Assembly: GCA_002453265.1 (NCBI GenBank)
Contig: DKGK01000042.1
Span: 1 to 13,073, forward strand
DNA length: 13,073 nucleotides
Source: Flavobacteriales bacterium UBA6772
Lineage (GTDB): Bacteria; Bacteroidota; Bacteroidia; Flavobacteriales; UBA7430
Reading direction: 5' to 3'
In this document: in pieces, positions 7,296 through 13,073 of the stretch
Layout of the letters: every line of letters begins with the position of its first letter
Position numbering within the stretch: the stretch's first letter is position 1
Translations under genes and position numbers: made by a program
The notes under the pieces: generated by a model
What the model saw: only the letters and a program-made list of their open reading frames with translations
Database searches by the model: none
Told to the model about the DNA's origin: nothing

Positions 7296-9089
7296 ATGAA
7301 ACAACAAAACATACGCAACTTTTGCATCATCGCACATATCGACCACGGTAAGAGTACTTTGGCCGATCGTCTTTTAGAGCATACTCAAACGGTAACCGAG
7401 CGAGAGTCTAAGAACCAGCTCCTCGACAGCATGGACTTAGAGCGAGAACGTGGAATAACCATCAAGAGTCATGCCATTCAAATGGAGTTCTTACACAACG
7501 GAACTAACTATAGGTTAAACTTAATTGACACCCCAGGTCACGTAGATTTCTCTTATGAAGTTTCTCGATCTATTGCTGCCTGCGAAGGAGCTTTACTTAT
7601 CGTAGATGCTGCACAAGGTATACAAGCACAAACAATTTCGAATTTATACTTAGCATTAGAGAATGATTTAGAGATTATTCCTGTGCTCAATAAAATTGAC
7701 TTACCAAGTGCAAATCCGGAAGAGGTTAAAGATCAAATTATAGATCTTATAGGCTGTAACGATGAAGATATTATTCCTGCCTCTGCAAAAACAGGTGTTG
7801 GTATACAAGAAATATTAGAAGCTATTGTAGCTCGTGTTCCTGCTCCTGTTGGAGATGAAGAAGCACCTTTACAAGCTTTAATATTTGATTCCGTATTCAA
7901 TCAATTCCGGGGTATTGAAGCTTACTTTAAAATAGTAAGTGGAACGCTTAGAAAAGGAGATAAAGTAAAATTCTTTGCTACTGAAAAAGAATATTTCGCA
8001 GATGAAATTGGTTCTTTAAAGCTAGAGCAAGAGCCTCGTAAAGAAATTAAAGCAGGTGATGTTGGTTATATAATTTCTGGGATTAAAATTGCCAATGAAG
8101 TTAAAGTTGGGGATACAATCACGCATACAGAAACACCCTGTGATGAAGCTATTGACGGTTTTGAAGATGTGAAACCAATGGTATTTGCAGGTATTTACCC
8201 TGTTGACACTGAAGATTACGAAGAACTTCGTAATTCTATGGAAAAATTACAATTAAACGATGCATCTTTAACCTTCGAGCCAGAATCTTCGGCTGCTTTA
8301 GGTTTTGGGTTCCGTTGTGGATTCTTAGGAATGTTACACATGGAAATTATCCAAGAGCGTTTGGAGAGAGAATTCGACATGACTGTAATTACTACAGTCC
8401 CTAACGTTTCTTACTTTTCGTATAATAGAAAAGGCGTAAAACTCTTAGTTAATAACCCATCCGATTTACCCGATCCTTCAACAATTGATAAAGTTGAAGA
8501 ACCTTATATAGCTGCTCAAATAATTACAAAATCTGAATACATAGGATCGATTATTACGCTATGTATTGAAAAAAGAGGTATTCTAAAAAACCAAGTTTAC
8601 CTATCGCCAGATAGAGTTGAGTTGAGTTTTGAATTACCGCTAGCAGAAATCGTTTTCGACTTTTACGATCGACTAAAAACGGTTTCTAAAGGATATGCAT
8701 CATTCGATTACCAACCTATAGGTTACCAAGTATCAAACTTAGTAAAATTAGATATTTTACTAAACGGTGATCAGGTAGATGCACTTTCGGCATTAATTCA
8801 CCGCGACAATGCACATAATATTGGTAAAAAAATATGTGTAAAATTACGCGAATTGATTCCTCGTCAGCAATTTGACATTGCGATACAAGCTGCTATTGGA
8901 GCAAAAATAATTTCTCGTGAAACTGTAAAAGCACTTCGTAAAGATGTTACCGCCAAATGTTATGGTGGTGATATTTCGCGTAAGCGTAAACTTTTGGAAA
9001 AGCAAAAGAAAGGTAAGAAGAGAATGCGTCAGGTAGGAAATGTGGAGATTCCACAATCTGCATTTATGGCGGTACTTAAACTGGATTAA
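7296..9089 (+). CDS. lepA: Elongation factor 4 (LepA), ribosome-associated GTPase
   Basis: The 597-aa product has the normal length and full domain order of EF4/LepA, a conserved translational GTPase related to EF-G that acts on stalled or mistranslocated ribosomes and influences initiation. The G motifs are complete: AHIDHGKST (13-21), RGITIKS (52-58), DTPGH (78-82), NKID (132-135) and SAK (163-165). Later blocks include GFGFRCGFLGMLHMEII in the EF-G-like domain. The LepA-specific C-terminal domain reads DVTAKCYGGDISRKRKLLEK, then GNVEIPQSAFMAVLKLD at the end. The ATG at 7296 places the GTPase domain at the usual distance from the N terminus. It is the first gene of a tight plus-strand group, 10 nt before the carboxyltransferase gene. 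Confidence 0.97.
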   Translation: MKQQNIRNFCIIAHIDHGKSTLADRLLEHTQTVTERESKNQLLDSMDLERERGITIKSHAIQMEFLHNGTNYRLNLIDTPGHVDFSYEVSRSIAACEGALLIVDAAQGIQAQTISNLYLALENDLEIIPVLNKIDLPSANPEEVKDQIIDLIGCNDEDIIPASAKTGVGIQEILEAIVARVPAPVGDEEAPLQALIFDSVFNQFRGIEAYFKIVSGTLRKGDKVKFFATEKEYFADEIGSLKLEQEPRKEIKAGDVGYIISGIKIANEVKVGDTITHTETPCDEAIDGFEDVKPMVFAGIYPVDTEDYEELRNSMEKLQLNDASLTFEPESSAALGFGFRCGFLGMLHMEIIQERLEREFDMTVITTVPNVSYFSYNRKGVKLLVNNPSDLPDPSTIDKVEEPYIAAQIITKSEYIGSIITLCIEKRGILKNQVYLSPDRVELSFELPLAEIVFDFYDRLKTVSKGYASFDYQPIGYQVSNLVKLDILLNGDQVDALSALIHRDNAHNIGKKICVKLRELIPRQQFDIAIQAAIGAKIISRETVKALRKDVTAKCYGGDISRKRKLLEKQKKGKKRMRQVGNVEIPQSAFMAVLKLD

Positions 9090-9099
9090 ATAGTGCTCT

Positions 9100-10641
9100 A
9101 TGCAAAATAAAATAGACGCTTTAAATACTAAAATCGCAGAAGCTCACAAAGGTGGTGGCGATAAAAGAATTGAAGCTCAACACAAAAAAGGAAAATTAAC
9201 AGCTCGTGAAAGAGTACATTTTCTTTTAGACGAAGGCTCTTTCCAAGAAATTGGAATGTTGGTTACCCACCGATCTACCAACTTCGGACTCGATAAACAA
9301 AAGTTTTTAGGCGATGGTGTAATTACTGGTTACGGTAACGTTAACGGTCGTTTAGTATACGTTTTTGCTCAAGATTTCACCGTAATGGGTGGTTCTTTAG
9401 CTGAAGCTCATGCTCAAAAAATTTGCAGAATAATGGATCTCGCCATGAAAAATGGTGCTCCTGTTCTTGGACTAAACGACTCTGGTGGAGCACGTATTCA
9501 AGAAGGGGTTGTTTCCCTCGGTGGTTATGCCGATATATTCTACAAAAATACACAGGCATCAGGAGTTATTCCACAGCTTTCCGCTATTATGGGACCTTGT
9601 GCTGGTGGTGCAGTTTACTCACCTGCACTTACAGACTTTATTATGATGGTGGAAGACACATCTTATATGTTTGTTACAGGACCAAATGTGGTGAAAACAG
9701 TAACGCACGAAGAAGTAACTGCTGAAGAATTAGGTGGTGCATCAACGCATTCATCCAAATCTGGCGTGGCACATTTTTCATGTGCTAACGAAGTGGCTTT
9801 AATTAACGAATTGAAAACACTTCTTTCGTATATGCCACAAAACTGTGAGGAAGAGGCACCTTCAGTACCTTATTCAGCAGCAGACGAAAGCAGAGAAAGT
9901 TTAAACGATATTATTCCTAACAATCCAAATCAACCTTACGATATTAAGGAAGTAATTGATGGTATTGTGGATGGTAGTTCATTCTTTGAAGTTCATAAAA
10001 ATTACGCTGAAAACATCGTTTGTGGATTTGCTCGTTTAGGAGGGAAATCAATCGGTGTTGTAGCCAATCAACCTGCATTTTTAGCAGGAGTATTAAATAT
10101 TGAAGCATCTACAAAAGCTGCACGTTTTGTACGTTTTTGCGATTGCTTTAACATTCCATTATTGGTATTAGAAGACGTTCCTGGTTTCTTGCCGGGTACC
10201 GATCAAGAGTGGCGAGGAATTATTACACATGGTGCTAAATTGTTATATGCTTTCGCTGAGGCAACAGTACCTCGTATTACCGTTATCACGCGTAAAGCGT
10301 ATGGTGGTGCTTACGATGTAATGAATTCTAAGCACATTGGTGCCGATATGAATTACGCTTGGCCATCTGCAGAAATTGCGGTGATGGGTGCTAAAGGTGC
10401 TGCAGAAATAATCTTCAGAAATGAGATTAAAGGTGCAGACGATAAAGAAGCCAAGTGGAAAGAAAAAGAAAAAGAATATTCAGATATGTTCGCGAATCCT
10501 TATAATGCAGCTGCTAGAGGTTATGTAGATGAAGTAATTCAACCTGCACAAACTCGTGAGAAGCTAATTAAAGCATTTAAAATGCTCGAAAACAAAGTTG
10601 ATAGCTTACCAAAAAAGAAACACGGAAATATTCCACTTTAA
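9100..10641 (+). CDS. Acyl-CoA carboxylase carboxyltransferase (beta) subunit, probably propionyl-CoA carboxylase
   Basis: The 513-aa product is a biotin-dependent carboxyltransferase of the PccB/AccB/MmdA type, which moves CO2 from carboxybiotin to an acyl-CoA. Both crotonase-like halves are present. The N half has LNDSGGARIQEGV (125-137) and GPCAGGAVYSPALTDF (165-180). The C half has EDVPGFLPGTDQEWRGI (358-373), RKAYGGAYDVMNSKHIGAD (398-416) and AWPSAEIAVMGAKGAAEI (420-437). Asp406 in AYDVM corresponds to the residue that favours propionyl-CoA over acetyl-CoA in actinobacterial PccB (Ile in AccB), so methylmalonyl-CoA formation is the likely reaction. No biotin carboxylase or biotin carrier gene lies nearby in this window. 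A role in a sodium-pumping methylmalonyl-CoA decarboxylase cannot be excluded, because the alpha chains are closely related. It begins 10 nt after lepA and ends 1 nt before purD, so co-transcription is likely. Confidence 0.9.
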   Translation: MQNKIDALNTKIAEAHKGGGDKRIEAQHKKGKLTARERVHFLLDEGSFQEIGMLVTHRSTNFGLDKQKFLGDGVITGYGNVNGRLVYVFAQDFTVMGGSLAEAHAQKICRIMDLAMKNGAPVLGLNDSGGARIQEGVVSLGGYADIFYKNTQASGVIPQLSAIMGPCAGGAVYSPALTDFIMMVEDTSYMFVTGPNVVKTVTHEEVTAEELGGASTHSSKSGVAHFSCANEVALINELKTLLSYMPQNCEEEAPSVPYSAADESRESLNDIIPNNPNQPYDIKEVIDGIVDGSSFFEVHKNYAENIVCGFARLGGKSIGVVANQPAFLAGVLNIEASTKAARFVRFCDCFNIPLLVLEDVPGFLPGTDQEWRGIITHGAKLLYAFAEATVPRITVITRKAYGGAYDVMNSKHIGADMNYAWPSAEIAVMGAKGAAEIIFRNEIKGADDKEAKWKEKEKEYSDMFANPYNAAARGYVDEVIQPAQTREKLIKAFKMLENKVDSLPKKKHGNIPL

Positions 10642-10642
10642 G

Positions 10643-11914
10643 ATGAACGTACTCATATTAGGATCTGGCGGTCGTGAACACACTTTCGCTTGGAAATTGG
10701 CTCAAAGCCCTCTATTAAACAAATTATTTATCGCTCCTGGAAACGCAGGAACGGATCCTTTAGGAGAGAATGTAAATATTAAAGTTGATGACTTTATTGC
10801 CATAAAAAAACTCTGCTTAGACAAGGGGATTGAAATGGTAGTTGTTGGCCCAGAAGATCCATTAGTAAAAGGGATTCATGATTTCTTTTTAGCAGATGCA
10901 GACTTAAAAAACATCCCTGTTATAGGTCCTCAAAAAGCAGGTGCTGAACTAGAGGGATCTAAAGATTTTGCCAAAGAATTCTTATTCCGTCATAATATAC
11001 CTACTGCAGCTTACCAAACTTTTACTTCAGATAATTTAGAAGAAGGTTATGCTTTTTTAGATACTTTAAAAGCACCTTACGTTTTAAAAGCAGACGGTTT
11101 AGCTGCGGGTAAGGGTGTTTTAATTTTAAACTCTGTTGCCGAGGCTAAAGTAGAATTAAAGGAAATGCTTACCGAAGCCAAATTTGGTGCGGCAAGTTCT
11201 AAAGTGGTGATCGAAGAATTTTTAGACGGTATAGAATTATCTGTATTTGTTTTAACTGATGGCGAAAACTACAAAGTACTGCCTACTGCCAAAGACTACA
11301 AACGTATTGGCGAAGGCGACACAGGTTTAAACACCGGTGGAATGGGCGCTATATCTCCTGTACCTTTCGCAGACGATGTTTTAATGGAGAAAATTGAAAC
11401 TCGCATCGTAAAACCTACAGTCGACGGTTTAAAGAAAGATGGCATTCCTTATAAAGGATTTATCTTTATTGGATTGATTAATGTAGACAATGAGCCTATT
11501 GTTATAGAATACAACGTTCGTATGGGGGACCCAGAAACGGAAGTTGTATTGCCACGAATAAAATCTGATTTATTAGAATTATTCCAAGCAGTAGGGAACG
11601 GAAACTTAAACGAACAGACCTTAGAGTTAGATCCACGTTATGCTACAGCAATAATGATGGTTTCTGGTGGTTATCCGGAAGCTTACAAGAAAAGTGAAGT
11701 GATAACGGGAATTGATTCTGTAGAAGACTCTATTGTATTCCACGCAGGAACTAAACTAGAAGGTTCTGAGGTGCAAACTAACGGTGGAAGAGTTATGGCA
11801 TTAACTTCATTTGGGAGTACCATAGATGAAGCCCTAGCAAAATCTTTTGCAAGTGCAGAAAAAATAAACTTCGAAGGGAAATATTACCGCACAGATATTG
11901 GCTTTGATTTATAG
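10643..11914 (+). CDS. purD: Phosphoribosylamine-glycine ligase (GAR synthetase)
   Basis: The 423-aa product joins glycine to 5-phosphoribosylamine with ATP, the second step of de novo purine synthesis, directly after PurF. It is a complete ATP-grasp enzyme: N-terminal MNVLILGSGGREHTFAWKL, VVGPEDPLVKGI (67-78), GPQKAGAELEGSKDFAKEF (95-113), LKADGLAAGKGVLI (148-161), the loop GEGDTGLNTGGMGAISP (223-239), and the metal/nucleotide region VIEYNVRMGDPETEVVLPR (287-305). I place the start at the ATG at 10643, one base after the preceding stop codon, because MNVLILGSGGREH is the canonical PurD N terminus. An in-frame ATG at 10598 would add 15 residues encoded inside the upstream gene and unlike PurD. 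A strong terminator follows 39 nt after the stop. Confidence 0.96.
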   Translation: MNVLILGSGGREHTFAWKLAQSPLLNKLFIAPGNAGTDPLGENVNIKVDDFIAIKKLCLDKGIEMVVVGPEDPLVKGIHDFFLADADLKNIPVIGPQKAGAELEGSKDFAKEFLFRHNIPTAAYQTFTSDNLEEGYAFLDTLKAPYVLKADGLAAGKGVLILNSVAEAKVELKEMLTEAKFGAASSKVVIEEFLDGIELSVFVLTDGENYKVLPTAKDYKRIGEGDTGLNTGGMGAISPVPFADDVLMEKIETRIVKPTVDGLKKDGIPYKGFIFIGLINVDNEPIVIEYNVRMGDPETEVVLPRIKSDLLELFQAVGNGNLNEQTLELDPRYATAIMMVSGGYPEAYKKSEVITGIDSVEDSIVFHAGTKLEGSEVQTNGGRVMALTSFGSTIDEALAKSFASAEKINFEGKYYRTDIGFDL

Positions 11915-11946
11915 AAATATAAATCGGAACACCTTAATACTAAAAC

Positions 11947-11977
11947 AAAAAAAGGCAACCAAATGGTTGCCTTTTTT
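11947..11977. terminator. Bidirectional intrinsic terminator between purD and the 54-aa gene
   Basis: A run of seven A (11947-11953) is followed by GGCAACC (11954-11960), loop AAAT, GGTTGCC (11965-11971) and six T (11972-11977). The 7-bp GC-rich stem is perfect and both strands end in a T run, so it can stop the lepA-carboxylase-purD transcript on the plus strand and the converging 54-aa gene on the minus strand. Confidence 0.92.
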
Positions 11978-11992
11978 ATTGAAATTAGAAAA

Positions 11993-12157
11993 TTAATCTT
12001 CTAATATATTTTTATCAGTAGTCACAATTTTCATACAAAAAGCTAAAGCTCCTGTGCCTACTATAACTATTATAACGTTTGGAAAATTCCCTGCTTTTTC
12101 AAGAATTCCAAAAGTTGTTTCAAATAAATCGCCGATAGCGTAAAGTATATTATTCAT
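11993..12157 (-). CDS. 54-aa single-span membrane protein (DUF6341-like)
   Basis: The 54-aa product starts at the ATG at 12157 (MNNILYAIGDLFETTFGILE). A TTG 10 codons upstream is in frame, but it lies within the promoter-like word and is less likely. An amphipathic N-terminal segment is followed by one transmembrane helix (about 33-49, NVIIVIVGTGALAFCMK) and a short charged tail. The layout resembles the small membrane proteins annotated DUF6341 that, as I recall, lie beside DUF6427 genes in flavobacteria, and a DUF6427-like gene is indeed adjacent and divergent here. The family link rests on topology and neighbourhood, not alignment. The function is unknown. Its stop lies 15 nt from the shared terminator with purD, which supports it being a real gene. 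Confidence 0.65.
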   Translation of the reverse strand: MNNILYAIGDLFETTFGILEKAGNFPNVIIVIVGTGALAFCMKIVTTDKNILED

Positions 12158-12184
12158 AAGTCTAAAAGTTTTTCTTAACGACCA

Positions 12185-12192
12185 CAAAAATA
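12185..12192 (-). promoter_or_regulatory. Candidate -7 element for the 54-aa gene
   Basis: TATTTTTG on the minus strand (12192-12185) fully matches TAnnTTTG and lies 27 nt before the ATG at 12157, in the 49-nt divergent gap. No TTG is found at the expected distance upstream, so support is partial. No matching element is evident for the divergent plus-strand gene. Confidence 0.35.
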
Positions 12193-12206
12193 CATATTTT
12201 TACAAC

Positions 12207-13073
12207 ATGATAGTAAATTTATTTCGCCAGACTCAGGCGCTCTCAATATTGAGTGTTTTTATTTTAGCAATAGTTACATGCTCTGTTTTTTCTTACCAGG
12301 AATATTCAGAATTAAGTCATGGATATTCGCCCTTATATAAATTTATTTTCCCACAGCTTTTAGCAAATCCTTTTCTAGCGAAACTTATAACTGGAGCTGT
12401 CATTTTTTGGCAAGCTATTAGGGTGAATAAATTAATGGTAGGACAAGGAATTTATTCTACAAATACTTTTTATCCAGCATTGTTTTTTGTGTTAACCATT
12501 GGATTAGCAAGAGACTTTAGCCCCATTACGGTAGCACTATTATTTTTAATTCTTTCTTTGCATAAAACAATTAATTGTTATTTAGTAAAAAGCGCACACA
12601 CCTTAGTTTTCGAAAGTGCGTTCCTTCTAAGTATTGCAGTATTAATTCATCCTCAGTTCCTGCTTTTTGCTCCTCTTATTTGGATTGGAATGTCTATTTT
12701 CTCTTTAGGAGATCGATCGTATTGGGTTTTGAGTATCCTAGGTCTTTTATGTCCAGTAATTATAGCTTATTCGTTTGGGGTCTATGCTGAAATTCAGAAC
12801 GCTAACTGGAGAAGCTTATTTATATTTCTTGAACATGAACAAATCCCAAGTCAATTTTCATCTTTCGATTACCTAAGCTTATTAATCTACGGTGCTGCAT
12901 TAATAATTGCTACAATTGAGGTTGTTGCTAGCTTAAGAAAAAAGAAAATAAAAGCGAGAAAATCATTTATATTAATTTTATGGCTCTTAGTGCTCCAATT
13001 AATTTTCCTGCTTTTAGACCCTACCCCATATAGTAGTAAATTACAAGTCCTTGCGCTTCCGGGCTCTATATTC
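12207..13073 (+). CDS. Multi-pass inner-membrane protein, DUF6427-like (runs off right edge)
   Basis: An uninterrupted frame of 289 codons begins at the ATG at 12207 and is still open at the window edge, so the C terminus is missing. The product is very hydrophobic, with about eight predicted membrane segments, roughly at 10-29, 54-70, 88-101, 105-119, 134-166 (possibly two), 172-192, 223-242 and 253-270, and a basic loop RKKKIKARK (244-252). The blocks FESAFLLSIAVLIHPQFLLF and GDRSYWVLSILGLLCPVIIA resemble the core pattern I recall for DUF6427 proteins, flavobacterial membrane proteins of about 300 aa and unknown role, so the gene may lack only a few residues here. It is divergent from the 54-aa membrane protein gene with 49 nt between starts. 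The family assignment is from memory; that it is a polytopic membrane protein is secure. Confidence 0.75.
   Translation, partial: MIVNLFRQTQALSILSVFILAIVTCSVFSYQEYSELSHGYSPLYKFIFPQLLANPFLAKLITGAVIFWQAIRVNKLMVGQGIYSTNTFYPALFFVLTIGLARDFSPITVALLFLILSLHKTINCYLVKSAHTLVFESAFLLSIAVLIHPQFLLFAPLIWIGMSIFSLGDRSYWVLSILGLLCPVIIAYSFGVYAEIQNANWRSLFIFLEHEQIPSQFSSFDYLSLLIYGAALIIATIEVVASLRKKKIKARKSFILILWLLVLQLIFLLLDPTPYSSKLQVLALPGSIF

Noticed and set aside
8844..9725. Open frames inside lepA and the carboxyltransferase gene (8844-9056 minus, 9377-9559 minus, 9423-9725 plus)
   Set aside because: The overlapping genes are fully conserved protein families with intact motifs at these positions, and the alternative frames carry no recognisable motif.
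10598..10642. Upstream in-frame start for purD at 10598
   Set aside because: It would add 15 residues encoded within the end of the carboxyltransferase gene. The canonical PurD N terminus begins at the ATG at 10643.
12158..12187. TTG start that would lengthen the 54-aa membrane protein to 64 aa
   Set aside because: It would overlap the TATTTTTG promoter word and replace a good ATG start. The added residues are not typical of such small proteins.
12575..12790. 71-codon plus-strand frame
   Set aside because: It is an alternative frame within the open membrane-protein gene that starts at 12207, and its content is a shadow of it.

Overview
The window looks like a chromosomal segment of an AT-rich Bacteroidota genome, most likely Flavobacteriia/Flavobacteriales. 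The reasons are a large secreted protein with a type IX secretion (T9SS) type B, 'gliding motility-associated' C-terminal domain; flavobacterial-style PurF, LdcA and PurD sequences; several upstream elements that fit the Bacteroidota promoter pattern (TTG ~20 nt before TAnnTTTG); and a DUF6427-like membrane protein next to a very small membrane protein. The assignment comes from protein recognition and motif reading only, with no database search.

Left part (1-2776): the N-terminal end of purF (minus strand, running off the left edge) is separated by a 373-nt gene-free spacer from ldcA (plus), a murein LD-carboxypeptidase. ldcA converges on lysC (minus), an aspartate kinase with its own Bacteroidota-type promoter.

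Middle (2777-7295): a 490-nt spacer beyond lysC holds a decayed reading frame interrupted by stops and a perfect 18-bp inverted repeat with a 5-nt loop. Next comes a two-gene minus-strand unit: a 141-aa exported protein of unknown function, then, 6 nt on, a 1162-aa T9SS cargo protein. The cargo is a mosaic of a signal peptide, a Cys-rich N-terminal domain, an SprB repeat, a CUB-like domain, a PKD-like domain, a proprotein-convertase P-domain, four Cys-bracketed tandem repeats and the type B sorting domain. A good promoter candidate lies upstream, in the divergent gap with lepA.

Right part (7296-13073): lepA (EF4), an acyl-CoA carboxylase carboxyltransferase gene (probably propionyl-CoA specific) and purD are packed with 10-nt and 1-nt gaps, probably as one operon, ending at a strong, apparently bidirectional hairpin terminator. 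A 54-aa membrane protein gene converges on that terminator from the other side. Divergent from it is a multi-pass, DUF6427-like membrane protein that runs off the right edge.

Most of the window is housekeeping: purine synthesis (purF, purD), cell-wall recycling (ldcA), the aspartate-family amino acid pathway (lysC), translation (lepA) and acyl-CoA metabolism. The accessory content is the secreted two-gene unit and the degenerate spacer next to it. I see no phage, insertion sequence, CRISPR array, tRNA or rRNA, and no clear undescribed defence or biosynthetic system.
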